From: Oceanobacillus salinisoli
GTDB taxonomy: Bacteria > Bacillota > Bacilli > Bacillales > Amphibacillaceae
Direction of reading: 5' to 3'
DNA: 49,363 bases
Assembly (NCBI RefSeq): GCF_009733865.1
Contig: NZ_WOFB01000024.1
Location: 1 to 49,363, forward strand
Shown here piece after piece: positions 26,924 to 35,938 of this stretch (position 1 is the first letter of the stretch; every line of letters begins with the position of its first letter). The notes beneath the pieces were generated by a model, which worked only from the letters and a program-made list of their open reading frames with translations, did no database searches and was not told the origin of the DNA. Both the position numbers and the translations under genes were made by a program.

Positions 26924-28192
26924 CTAGCGCTTTTCCAATGTTTGAATAGCAGCCTGACGGTCATTCCAGGACATTGGTGGTTCTGTTGGTGTTAGGTCAA
27001 TCATATCGATGGCACCATCCACCGGACAGACAATAGAACATAAATTACATCCGACACAATCCTCTTCTCTTACTCGCAAAATATCATTTCCATTTTCATC
27101 CTTGAGCATTTCAATACATTGATGAGACGTATCTTCACAAGCAATATGACACTTATTACAATTGATACATACATCATTGTTAATTCGAGCAACCACTTTA
27201 TGATTTAAATCCAAGTTACTCCAGTCTGTGTATTTATCAACTGATTTCCCAATAATTCCACTAAGGGAATCAATTCCTTTTTCATCCAAGTAATTTTCTA
27301 AACCTTCCGTTAAATCATCAATAATTCGGAACCCGTGATGCATAGCTGCTGTACAGATTTGTACTCCACCAGCGCCCATCAGCATAAATTCCACTGTATC
27401 CTGCCAAGTGGAGATTCCCCCAATTCCAGATATCGGGATATTCACTTCAGGATTTCTTGCACATTCACCGACCATATTCAATGCGATTGGCTTTACTGCA
27501 GGGCCACAATAACCACCATGCGCTCCTTTACCATTCACATTCGGAATAGTATTCCAAGTATCTAAATCAACACCTATTAAACTATTAATCGTGTTGATTA
27601 AACTGATTGCATCTGCCCCCCCACGTGCTGCTGCTTTTGCTGTTGCGGTTATATCTGTTATGTTTGGAGTGAGCTTTGTAATAACGGGTACTTCTGCAGC
27701 TTCCTTAGCATACATAGTGGTCATTTCTACTAAATCCGGGTGCTGACCAACTGCAGATCCCATCCCTCTTTCAGACATTCCATGAGGACATCCAAGATTT
27801 AATTCTATTCCATCTACGCCAACATCCTGAACTCTTTTAACAATTTCGTGCCATTTCTCACGCTGGGGTTCTACCATTAAGGAAGCAATGATGACATGTT
27901 TTGGAAAAAGCTTCTTTGTTTCATAGATTTCTTTTAGATTGTCTTCAATGGGACGATCGGAAATTAATTCGATATTATTGAAACCGGCAACACGTTGACC
28001 ATTAAAATGATGTGCTCCAAAACGAGAAGTTACATTTAAAATCGGTTCACCTAATGTTTTCCAAACTGCTCCACCCCAACCTGCTTCAAAGGCACGCTGT
28101 ACCTGATAACCTGTATTCGTTGGGGGAGCCGATGCTAACCAATATGGATTAGGTGACTTAATTCCGGCAAAATTAATACTAATATCAGCCAT
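26924..28192 (-). CDS. preA: NAD-dependent dihydropyrimidine dehydrogenase subunit PreA
   Basis: Catalytic FMN subunit that reduces uracil or thymine to the dihydro form. An N-terminal dihydroorotate-dehydrogenase-like barrel (about 1-310; GIELNLGCPHGMSERGMGSA carries the active-site region) is followed by two 4Fe-4S clusters, CINCNKCHIAC and CVGCNLCSIVCPVDGA. About 422 residues. I start at ATG 28192 because the ATG 6 bases earlier abuts AGGAGG. It lies 33 bases downstream of preT, forming the heteromeric PreTA enzyme. Confidence 0.94.
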   Translation of the reverse strand: MADISINFAGIKSPNPYWLASAPPTNTGYQVQRAFEAGWGGAVWKTLGEPILNVTSRFGAHHFNGQRVAGFNNIELISDRPIEDNLKEIYETKKLFPKHVIIASLMVEPQREKWHEIVKRVQDVGVDGIELNLGCPHGMSERGMGSAVGQHPDLVEMTTMYAKEAAEVPVITKLTPNITDITATAKAAARGGADAISLINTINSLIGVDLDTWNTIPNVNGKGAHGGYCGPAVKPIALNMVGECARNPEVNIPISGIGGISTWQDTVEFMLMGAGGVQICTAAMHHGFRIIDDLTEGLENYLDEKGIDSLSGIIGKSVDKYTDWSNLDLNHKVVARINNDVCINCNKCHIACEDTSHQCIEMLKDENGNDILRVREEDCVGCNLCSIVCPVDGAIDMIDLTPTEPPMSWNDRQAAIQTLEKR

Positions 28193-28225
28193 TTTCATCC
28201 TCCTGTCGATTCGTTTTCTACCAAT

Positions 28226-29602
28226 TTAATAAACACTCTCCATTGCAGATTCTTTAAAACGTTCATGAATCGCCAGTGCTGTTTCTTTTCCTTGCTGTGC
28301 AGCAGTTACAACCATCGCTTCCCCGTTTCCTTTTCCGAAAATTACATCCCCCGCTGCATATACTTTCGGGTTCGAGGTAACAAATGTATCGGAGTCTACC
28401 ATTATAACTCCATCCTTATGCTCCAAACCAAAGGCTTCTATTAGTTTCTCGTACCTTGTTTGGCCAATGGCTTTTACGACAATATCTACATCCATTAAAA
28501 ATTCAGATCCTTCTATTTCAACTGGCCTTGGCCTACCATCTGCGCCCGAACCTTTTAATTCCATACGTATGCATTCCATTTGTGTAATACGGCCATCCCC
28601 ATCACCAATTAATCGTTTTGGATTGGTCAGCCACCTAAATTCCACGCCATCTTGTTTAGCAAATTCATATTCAAAATCATAAGCAGTCATTTCCGCTTCG
28701 GTTCTGCGATAGAGAATTTTTACATTTTCAGCTCCGAGTCTAACCGAAGTCGTTGCACCATCAATGGCGGTATTACCTGCACCAATAACCGCTACACGCT
28801 TTCCGATAAATTCTTTTGGATAGTCGCCATTTTTCGTTCTTTCTACAAGGTCAATGGCATCATATATTCCTTCCAATTCTTCCCCCTCAATCCCAAGCAT
28901 TGGAACCTTCGACATTCCTACTGAAAGCACAACTGCATCATATTGTTCAACAAGTTCGTCTGCATAAATATCCTTACCCACTTCTGTATTCGTTCGAATT
29001 TCTACACCAAGCTGTTTTACTTGTTCTACTTCCCAAAGTGAGATTTCTTTTGGAAGACGGAATGGGACAATACCAAAAGTATCCAACCCACCTGCTTCTT
29101 CTTTGGCTTCATAGATCGTGACTTCATAGCCTAATCTCGCCAATTCCCGAGCAGTTGAGAGCCCTGCAGGACCACTGCCGATAATGGCAACCGTTTTCCC
29201 GTTCTTTTTTCCGGCTTTAAATAAAATCGCTTCATTTTGAATGGCCCAATCTGTAGAGAATCTCTGTAAATCCCCAATAGGTATTGGTTTAGTAGAATGA
29301 TTTAGTACACAAGCTCCTTCACATAATTCTTCAGTCGGGCATACTCTTGCACAACTAGCCCCCACAGGATTGGATTCCATAATTGTTTTTGCTGATCCCT
29401 TTACATTTCCAGAAGCTATTTTTTTAATAAAACCTGGAATATCAATCCCTGTCGGACATGCGGTAATGCATGGTGCATCATAGCAATATAAGCATCGGTT
29501 TGCTTCATCTAATGCTTCCTGGGAATTAAAACTAGGTTTGGATTCCTCAAAATTCTTTGTTAGTACCTCACCAGATATAAAGTTTTTTAGTAAATCACTC
29601 AA
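28226..29602 (-). CDS. preT: NAD-dependent dihydropyrimidine dehydrogenase subunit PreT
   Basis: FAD and NAD(H) subunit passing electrons to PreA. The N-terminal iron-sulfur region has CLYCYDAPCITACPTGIDIP and GASCARVCPTEELCEGAC. The FAD site is GSGPAGLSTARELA (about 140-153) and the second dinucleotide motif GAGNTAIDGA. 458 residues, glutamate-synthase small-subunit-like. The start is TTG 29602, 7 bases after AAGGAGG. It is the first gene of the pyrimidine catabolic run. Confidence 0.93.
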   Translation of the reverse strand: MSDLLKNFISGEVLTKNFEESKPSFNSQEALDEANRCLYCYDAPCITACPTGIDIPGFIKKIASGNVKGSAKTIMESNPVGASCARVCPTEELCEGACVLNHSTKPIPIGDLQRFSTDWAIQNEAILFKAGKKNGKTVAIIGSGPAGLSTARELARLGYEVTIYEAKEEAGGLDTFGIVPFRLPKEISLWEVEQVKQLGVEIRTNTEVGKDIYADELVEQYDAVVLSVGMSKVPMLGIEGEELEGIYDAIDLVERTKNGDYPKEFIGKRVAVIGAGNTAIDGATTSVRLGAENVKILYRRTEAEMTAYDFEYEFAKQDGVEFRWLTNPKRLIGDGDGRITQMECIRMELKGSGADGRPRPVEIEGSEFLMDVDIVVKAIGQTRYEKLIEAFGLEHKDGVIMVDSDTFVTSNPKVYAAGDVIFGKGNGEAMVVTAAQQGKETALAIHERFKESAMESVY

Positions 29603-29894
29603 TGATAAACCTCCTTAAAAAAATTTGGATGCTAACAATTAAATAAGATAGATTATTGATATTTTCTTCGTGGGGTTTATTAGGAAAGTTTCTTGTTTAA
29701 AAAGAATTCATTATACGAGGTCAAATTTATAAAAAAAGATTAAACAGTACTATAATGATAATGATTTTATTAATAGTGAGACATTTCTGAATAAATTATA
29801 ATATTTTTAATTTTATTTTAAAATGGACAATACGTTAAATGTATATTCATTTAGTTGGGCGAACTGTAAATAACTTATAAATAAACCAACTGGA

Positions 29895-30062
29895 ATGATT
29901 GGCGATTATTTACTCAACGAAAACTCTTACCCATTATGTATCCCGACCTTACTTATTCAGGTAGTTGATAGTTACCTCATCTACTATCTAATGCTTTGGA
30001 TTGGATATGTACTTATCCTTTCTACTCTAATATATAAAATGTCTGAAATAGCTCAAAAATAA
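29895..30062 (+). CDS. Candidate 55-residue membrane peptide (uncertain)
   Basis: ATG 29895 opens a frame with one hydrophobic helix (about 17-47; YLIYYLMLWIGYVLILSTLI) and a polar tail (KMSEIAQK). The pattern resembles the small one-helix partners of SSS symporters, but no ribosome site precedes it and no symporter is adjacent. It may be a relic or a chance frame. Confidence 0.3.
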   Translation: MIGDYLLNENSYPLCIPTLLIQVVDSYLIYYLMLWIGYVLILSTLIYKMSEIAQK

Positions 30063-30236
30063 AAAAGAATATGGATACCTTAATCTTTTTTATACGGTTT
30101 CTTTTAAGTACTCCTATAAAAGAATAAGCTAGACAGGAAACATAAGAACATCAATCCAGTGTTTCATTTAGTACAGCAAAATGACCTCTTTTTTCCATTT
30201 TCCATCATTTACAATATAAAATTTAAAGAAAAGTAC

Positions 30237-30285
30237 TTGAAAATTTTCGTTAAATTGTTAAAATAATAATTGTAACCGATTTCAT
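30237..30285 (+). promoter_or_regulatory. Orphan SigA promoter with downstream cre
   Basis: TTGAAA (30237-30242), a 17-base spacer and TAAAAT (30260-30265) make a good SigA promoter. TGTAACCGATTTCA (30272-30285) is a full cre match. AAAAGGGG follows at 30294-30301, yet no gene begins there. Confidence 0.5.
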
Positions 30286-30668
30286 TATCTGCAAAAGGGG
30301 TTTAAAAATAATACGTTATTCATATCCATTTTATTATTGGATATTTCACTAATGGGAGATGGATAGAAAAAGGATACGGTCCTGCAATTTAGTAGTATAT
30401 GTTGGCACAAATAGTAAATGATGGGGCAGACTATTAGCCGATGCATACTTTGTGGGTTTTAATTCTATATTCGATCCAATCATAGGTGCGTTTTGGGAGA
30501 AGGGGATTCTAAATGGAATTCCCTTCTCCTTTATATTTACATGATGTATTTATTTCCAGTAATTCTACGTGAATATCCTCGTCAGACCTCTAACGATTAA
30601 AGAGATATTTTTTATAAAACATAAGGTTTTATAGTATTGATCATTTCAAAATTAATTTTACCAAAAAA

Positions 30669-30691
30669 GAGCTACTCCTAATGGATAGCTC
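30669..30691 (-). terminator. Intrinsic terminator of the NTF2-like gene
   Basis: GAGCTA (30669-30674) pairs with TAGCTC (30686-30691), and on the minus strand six T follow. It lies 18 bases past the stop codon. Confidence 0.8.
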
Positions 30692-30708
30692 ATTCTATAT
30701 AACTCTAT

Positions 30709-31197
30709 TTATTCTTCAATTGGTGCTTCTGCCATCACTTCTTTGGAAAATACCTTCCATTCACCTTCTTCTTTCGCCAAACTATATTGAACTTCTGCAA
30801 TGCTATCTGTAAATTCATATCCTTCCGCTAAATCAGTTGCGACAGCTTTTTGTTCTACTAATAAGACGATAGTGCTAGTGCTTTCAATCACTACATCTGT
30901 ACCAACGATTTCATAATTGACATCAGCATTTTCAAATAGTTCCTCTATTTCTGTTGTTCTTTCTTCCTGTACCCCAGCTGCCAAAGTATCAACATATGCT
31001 TCCAGATCCTCTTCTTCTGCATATTGCAAATTACTTTCCACAACTCCGAGTGCTCGGTCCGTTTCACTTACTTCTTCTGTTCCTACCCTTTCACTCCAAC
31101 TTTCCGCTCTCTCAGCTGATTCTCCCTCTTGATTTAATAGGAAAGTAGAAACAAACAGAAAACTTGCTAAAATAATTAGCACCAGCCATTTTTTCAT
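30709..31197 (-). CDS. Exported protein of unknown function, NTF2/SnoaL-like
   Basis: 162 residues. The N-terminal hydrophobic segment (WLVLIILASFLFVSTFLL) is a signal anchor; no lipobox cysteine is seen. The remainder is very acidic, and its end (VQYSLAKEEGEWKVFSKEV) has the shape of an NTF2-like/DUF4878 fold, where a domain of this type ends in a GxWK strand. It stands alone with its own terminator. Function unknown. Confidence 0.65.
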   Translation of the reverse strand: MKKWLVLIILASFLFVSTFLLNQEGESAERAESWSERVGTEEVSETDRALGVVESNLQYAEEEDLEAYVDTLAAGVQEERTTEIEELFENADVNYEIVGTDVVIESTSTIVLLVEQKAVATDLAEGYEFTDSIAEVQYSLAKEEGEWKVFSKEVMAEAPIEE

Positions 31198-31424
31198 CTA
31201 CTTTCTCGTCCTTCCCCCATTATGTATTCCTGTTTTTAGCAAAGCAGCTTTAGAATTTATTTTAATATAAATAAGGATTTTTTGTAAGGACTATATACCC
31301 CTATCTTATTACCTATTATCGATAAACTACTTATAAAATAGATACAAAGGGCTGGAAAGTAAGATTCTAATACTAAATTATCTTTGTGAAAAGAAGTTCA
31401 ATTGAATAGCGAGGATAAAAGCAG

Positions 31425-31456
31425 AAAAGCCGTAAGCATTTAAACTTACGGCTTTT
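31425..31456 (-). terminator. Terminator of the second mmsA gene
   Basis: AAAAGCCGTAAG (31425-31436) pairs with CTTACGGCTTTT (31445-31456), just past the stop codon. Confidence 0.8.
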
Positions 31457-31469
31457 CATTCATAAATTA

Positions 31470-32930
31470 TTACACCCACTTGGTAGTAATGACTTTCTTA
31501 CGAGTATAAAACTGTAATCCATCTTTACCATTTGCATGCAAATCACCATAGAAGGAATCTTTCCAGCCTGAAAATGGGAAAAATGCCATCGGTGCTGGTA
31601 CACCAATGTTAACCCCCAGCATTCCAGCATCAATCGTTTCCCGGAACTGGCGAGCACTTCCACCGTCTTTTGTAAAAATACACGCACCATTTGCAAACCG
31701 TGATTGGTTGACCAGATTAATAGCCTCCTCTAAATCTTTGACACGGGCAATTGATAAAACCGGAGCAAAAATTTCATCCTGCCAAATCTTCATCTCGGAG
31801 GTAACGTTATCAAATATGGTTGGCCCAACAAAATAGCCTTCTTGTTTAGCTGCATCATCTGTACGGCCGTCCCGTACTAATTTTGCTCCTTCTTTTTCTC
31901 CGGTTTCAATATATTTCAATGTACGCTCTTTGTGCTGGTCACGGATAACTGGACCTAGAAATACCCCTTCATCCAGCCCATTTCCAATTTCAATCTCATT
32001 TGCTTTTTTCGTTAATAAATCGATAAATTCATCTGCAATGGAATCTTCCACGGCAACAACAGACGCTGCCATACAACGTTCCCCCGCAGAACCGAATGCT
32101 GCATTCATAATTTGTGTTGTCGCATTATCTAAATTGGCATCATTTAACACAATGGAATGATTTTTCGCGCCAGCAAGTGCTTGCACACGTTTTAAATTTT
32201 CGGTTCCACGTTTATATACATATTCAGCTACAGGCTGTGAGCCAACAAAGGAGATCGCTGCAACTTTCTTATGATCTAACAGCCCGTTTACGACGTCATG
32301 TGCACCATGAACGATATTGAAAACCCCCTCCGGAAGCCCTGCCTCCGCTAATAATTCAGCTAAACGATTAGCCAACAACGGTGTACGTTCGGACGGTTTT
32401 ATGACAAATGTATTTCCTGTTACTATCGCCATCGGGAACATCCAGCATGGCACCATCATCGGGAAGTTAAATGGTGTAATTCCACCAATTACTCCAATTG
32501 GGTAGCGATATACCCCAGATTCCAAATCGGTTGCAATGGATGGTAGTTGTTCTCCCATCATAAGCGATGGCGCTCCAGCAGCAAATTCTACATTTTCTAT
32601 CCCACGCTGTACTTCACCATATGCTTCCGTAAAGTTTTTGCCGTTTTCAATAGTAATCAACCTAGCAAGTTCATCCCAGTTATCAACCAATAATTGCTGA
32701 TATTTAAATAAAATGCGAGCACGCTTTGGTACAGGTACTTCTTTCCAGGATTGGAATGCTTCTGCCGCCACTTGTACGGTGTGATCGATATCCGCATTGG
32801 AAGAAATCGGCACATGGGCAATCACTTCCCCTGTTGCAGGGTTATATACAGGTTCTGTCTTATCCGTTTTTGCCTCAATCCATTCGCCGCCTACGTAGTT
32901 TTTAAGAGTGGTTACAGTTGTTTGTGTCAA
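31470..32930 (-). CDS. mmsA: Methylmalonate-semialdehyde dehydrogenase (CoA-acylating), second paralogue
   Basis: 486-residue aldehyde dehydrogenase of the MmsA/IolA branch, with the catalytic cysteine in [15 protein letters not shown] and the NAD-binding [20 protein letters not shown]. Its match to textbook MmsA (valine, inositol or beta-alanine breakdown) is closer than that of the 17211 copy. It stands downstream of M20 and DUF3100 genes in the same direction with a 212-base gap, and has its own terminator. It could serve valine or inositol catabolism rather than pyrimidines. Confidence 0.9.
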   Translation of the reverse strand: MTQTTVTTLKNYVGGEWIEAKTDKTEPVYNPATGEVIAHVPISSNADIDHTVQVAAEAFQSWKEVPVPKRARILFKYQQLLVDNWDELARLITIENGKNFTEAYGEVQRGIENVEFAAGAPSLMMGEQLPSIATDLESGVYRYPIGVIGGITPFNFPMMVPCWMFPMAIVTGNTFVIKPSERTPLLANRLAELLAEAGLPEGVFNIVHGAHDVVNGLLDHKKVAAISFVGSQPVAEYVYKRGTENLKRVQALAGAKNHSIVLNDANLDNATTQIMNAAFGSAGERCMAASVVAVEDSIADEFIDLLTKKANEIEIGNGLDEGVFLGPVIRDQHKERTLKYIETGEKEGAKLVRDGRTDDAAKQEGYFVGPTIFDNVTSEMKIWQDEIFAPVLSIARVKDLEEAINLVNQSRFANGACIFTKDGGSARQFRETIDAGMLGVNIGVPAPMAFFPFSGWKDSFYGDLHANGKDGLQFYTRKKVITTKWV

Positions 32931-33096
32931 TGAAAAAACCTCCTATTATATTTAAATATACCATAATATTTGCATTTATTAAAAAATACTGTATAACAGG
33001 ATAGCTTATATGTGGACAAGCCCGACTTTCGGATTGATTATACGTTTACGGAATAAACTTTAAATCCTAGCATTATTTTAAATTTACATATGAATA

Positions 33097-33119
33097 CCCC
33101 ACTTTCATGGAAAGTAGGG
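33097..33119 (-). terminator. Terminator of the 33143 M20 gene
   Basis: CCCCACTTTC and GAAAGTAGGG form a stem with one G-T pair around ATG. It lies 24 bases past the stop codon. Confidence 0.6.
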
Positions 33120-33142
33120 CATTTGTCATAGGATTCGGCAGA

Positions 33143-34429
33143 TTATCTCTCCTCCATTACTCTCTCCAAAAATCGCTTCAGCACATGCACTGACATTACA
33201 CAATCATCCAGAGACGTCCATTCTTCCGGATTATGACTAATTCCAGCTTTACTTCTGGCAAATAGCATGGCCACTGGAATTCTTTCCCCCAGAATCATGG
33301 AATCATGTCCAGCTCCACTGGGAATATACGTTGGAGTAATATTAAGTTCCTTCATCACGACAGCTATTTTCTCCTGCAATTCCTCTTGAATCGGTAATGG
33401 TTTAACCTTCGTGTTGAGATTCCACGTTACCTCTATTCCTCTTTGTTTTGCAATACTTTCTGCTTTTTCGGATATCAAATCGATCAGTTTGTCACGGGGC
33501 TCTTCCTTTATATCACGAATATCTACCATGAGTTCGACTTTTTGAGCAATGACATTAGAACCATTGGGGTGAACATTCAATTTACCCACTGTTGCCACTG
33601 CAGAATCACTCACCTTTCTTGGCAATGGTTCAATCTCACTGACAAACATCCCAGCTGCAATGACAGGGTCTTTCCGGTCATCCATCGGCGTATTCCCAGC
33701 ATGCCCTGCCTTTCCTTCAAAAGTTACTTCCATCCATGCAGGTCCAGCAATACCAGTTACCACTCCAACAGGCTGTTCCTGTTTTTCCAGTACCTTTCCT
33801 TGTTCAATATGTACTTCGGCAAACAATTGAATATCTTTATTTTTACTGGAAGGAGTGAGAAACTTTTCTCGATTGCTATCATACGTTTTAATTACTTCAT
33901 CAAAGGATTTTCCTTCCTCATCGAATAATTGATCTAAGTATTCATTTGTCAATTTCCCCATAAAAGCTTCACTGCCGGTTAACCCAGAATTAAACCTCGA
34001 GCCTTCTTCATCAGAAAAAATGGCCACTTCATATGGAACCGGTGGCGTATAGCCCGTTGCTTTCCAGGCTTCCACTACCTCCAGTGCCGCAAGAACACCT
34101 AGTGGACCATCAAAATTACCGCCATTTGGAACACTGTCGAGATGGGAACCGGACATAATCGTAGGGCCATTTTCCTTTCCTTCCAATCTTCCAAACACAT
34201 TACCGGCCCCGTCCATTGTCACCTCAAGACCTGCTTCCTTCATCCATCCAATTACTAATTCCTTCGCCTGCTTTTCTTCGGTTGAATACCCAAGACGAGT
34301 AATTCCGCCGCTTTCCAGACTGCCAATTTTAGATAGTTCATAGAGTCTCGTTGCCAATCTTTCTCCGTTCATACCGGAGTGATTTAATTCTGTGTTGTAA
34401 TCGGTTAATAGTTTTTTATAAAGTGTCAT
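33143..34429 (-). CDS. M20 N-carbamoyl-amino-acid hydrolase / allantoate amidohydrolase-like
   Basis: 428-residue paralogue of the pyrimidine-cluster M20 enzyme. Metal motifs are GSHLDSVPNGGNFDGPLG, DEEGSRF and EVHIEQGKVLEKQ, with GHAGNTPMDDRKDP and SGAGHDSM. This group hydrolyses ureido compounds (carbamoyl amino acids or allantoate). No purine-catabolic genes are nearby, so a carbamoyl amino acid is a reasonable guess. It lies downstream of the DUF3100 pair, after a terminator at 34589-34623. Confidence 0.85.
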   Translation of the reverse strand: MTLYKKLLTDYNTELNHSGMNGERLATRLYELSKIGSLESGGITRLGYSTEEKQAKELVIGWMKEAGLEVTMDGAGNVFGRLEGKENGPTIMSGSHLDSVPNGGNFDGPLGVLAALEVVEAWKATGYTPPVPYEVAIFSDEEGSRFNSGLTGSEAFMGKLTNEYLDQLFDEEGKSFDEVIKTYDSNREKFLTPSSKNKDIQLFAEVHIEQGKVLEKQEQPVGVVTGIAGPAWMEVTFEGKAGHAGNTPMDDRKDPVIAAGMFVSEIEPLPRKVSDSAVATVGKLNVHPNGSNVIAQKVELMVDIRDIKEEPRDKLIDLISEKAESIAKQRGIEVTWNLNTKVKPLPIQEELQEKIAVVMKELNITPTYIPSGAGHDSMILGERIPVAMLFARSKAGISHNPEEWTSLDDCVMSVHVLKRFLERVMEER

Positions 34430-34588
34430 GAATTAATGCCTCCAAATCTATTTTCTATAATTATTATACCTTCTAACCTAGATATTTTAAAATTCACTTA
34501 GAATACTTGGTGTTGGTCAAACCTTTTGGTGAATGTACCGTTGCACTTAAGCAGGAAGAAAGTTTGATGCTTTCCAATATATAAAAAC

Positions 34589-34623
34589 GCTGGAACCCAT
34601 TGTTATAAGGAATGGATTCCAGC
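34589..34623 (-). terminator. Terminator of the DUF3100 operon
   Basis: GCTGGAACCCATT (34589-34601) pairs with AATGGATTCCAGC (34611-34623) with one mismatch. A T-rich tract lies on the right and an A-rich one on the left. Confidence 0.7.
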
Positions 34624-34637
34624 TCTTTTCTTTTTAT

Positions 34638-35123
34638 TTAATTCCCCGCCAAGAACAATCCAAGCTGTGCGAGCAAGGCACTTCCCACATATGTTCCAGT
34701 GAAAACAAAAATGGCTACAATAGCAATTTTCCATGACGTTTTTCTTAAATCGACCAAACGGTTAGCTACAGATATTCCTGCAAAAGTAAGAATTGGTGTT
34801 GTAATCGATAAAAAGTCAACCGCTTGAATAGCTTCTACAAAAAAGTCGGATAGCAAACAGAATACAAGTGACGTAATCGATACCCAACCTAAAATTGGAA
34901 AATCTCGGATGACTTTAATACGAACCCTTTGCATCTGGTCTGAAATAAATATCCCAATCATGGAGAAGAACCATAAGCTAACAAGCCCGTAAATGGTCAG
35001 TGCTGTTACCGGTGTAGATTCCGGGTATTTCAGTAATTTAATTTCTTGTGTAAATAAAATCAGTCCAATACTTAATAGTAGAACCAGCCCGTATTTGACG
35101 TATTTGTTCATTCCTGCTGCCAT
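34638..35123 (-). CDS. Membrane protein partner of the DUF3100 protein
   Basis: 161 residues with about four membrane helices. The stretch VSITSLVFCLLSDFFVEAIQAVDFLSITTPILTFAGISVANRL resembles the C-terminal half of longer DUF3100 proteins. Its ATG (35123) overlaps the last base of the preceding gene (TAATG), with AGGAG 9 bases upstream, so translation is coupled and a complex is likely. It is probably half of a transporter. Substrate unknown. Confidence 0.7.
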   Translation of the reverse strand: MAAGMNKYVKYGLVLLLSIGLILFTQEIKLLKYPESTPVTALTIYGLVSLWFFSMIGIFISDQMQRVRIKVIRDFPILGWVSITSLVFCLLSDFFVEAIQAVDFLSITTPILTFAGISVANRLVDLRKTSWKIAIVAIFVFTGTYVGSALLAQLGLFLAGN

Positions 35124-35911
35124 TATTTTTCACTCCTAACCATCAATTTGTACATGAATCGCTGTATTGGTACTGCTAGGAATACCATGGTGAATGTACC
35201 TAGAAAACTGGTTAATAACTGACTGGCAGAAGCATACGCCAAAATCGTACTTTCCATGTCTGGTACCGTTGCAACAAGTGTCGCTGACGCTGCACTCATC
35301 ATGCTTCCAGATCCAACACCAGATGCCATGGCAAGTGCTTCAATTTGAATTCCTAAATCCAATAGAATCGGTGCGAACACACTGAAGAAAATAGCACCGA
35401 ATAAGGTTCCGATAATATAGATGGATAGAACCCCTCTCCCCTCTTTGGATTCAAGGGTATATTTTTCTGAGATGTAAGCCAATTCTCCTTCACGTCCGAT
35501 ACCAAGTGTTGCACCAATTGCTTCTCGGCGTAATCCGAGCATGATCGCAATCGGAAGTCCGATTAATACGGTTCCGAGGTTACCAAGCTCTTGAATAATA
35601 AACACCCAGCCGATGGAAAGAATTTCACGAAGATGTGGTGCCACATCCGCTCCATATCTCGCCATCAATGGAAGCATGATAAAAATCAAATACTTACTGG
35701 AAAAGTTGATATTCGATTCACTATAAACCTTTTTCCAAAATCCTTTACGGAAAATTCCCAAACCGAGAACCATCGTAATAATAATAGCAAACACAAGTGG
35801 CAAAAGCCCGATTGTAAATCCGCCAATTGGAAGCGATTGGAATCCAATCATTTCCGCAATGAATATAACTATTAGTGCAAAAGCAATAAGGTAAAGCAGG
35901 TTTCCTTTCAT
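35123..35911 (-). CDS. DUF3100 membrane protein
   Basis: 262 residues with about eight membrane segments. Conserved DUF3100 features are RYGADVAPHLREILSIGWVF, LGIGREGELAYISEKYTLES and ALAMASGVGSGSMMSAASA. The SGVGSGSMM stretch recalls substrate-binding loops of LysO-like exporters, but transport is not shown. It lies 27 bases after an M20 amidohydrolase gene and is coupled to the 161-residue partner. The three genes plausibly import and hydrolyse, or export, an N-acylated compound. Confidence 0.8.
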   Translation of the reverse strand: MKGNLLYLIAFALIVIFIAEMIGFQSLPIGGFTIGLLPLVFAIIITMVLGLGIFRKGFWKKVYSESNINFSSKYLIFIMLPLMARYGADVAPHLREILSIGWVFIIQELGNLGTVLIGLPIAIMLGLRREAIGATLGIGREGELAYISEKYTLESKEGRGVLSIYIIGTLFGAIFFSVFAPILLDLGIQIEALAMASGVGSGSMMSAASATLVATVPDMESTILAYASASQLLTSFLGTFTMVFLAVPIQRFMYKLMVRSEK

Positions 35912-35938
35912 CGTATGTCTCCCCCAAGTTGTTATTTT

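Larger units (their letters stand above)
29603..30708. other. 1.1-kb AT-rich gap, probably decayed
   Basis: No convincing gene. It holds the upstream region of preT (a TATAAT-like -10 at 29711-29716 on the minus strand), a 55-codon plus-strand frame (29895-30062), and an orphan promoter with a cre (30237-30285) followed by an AAAAGGGG ribosome-site-like string but no start with a long frame. The layout suggests a deleted or eroded gene. Confidence 0.5.

Noticed and set aside
29745..29770. Fur-box-like TGATAATGATTTTAT
   Set aside because: Only one half fits the 7-1-7 Fur consensus, and no iron gene is adjacent; AT-rich chance match.
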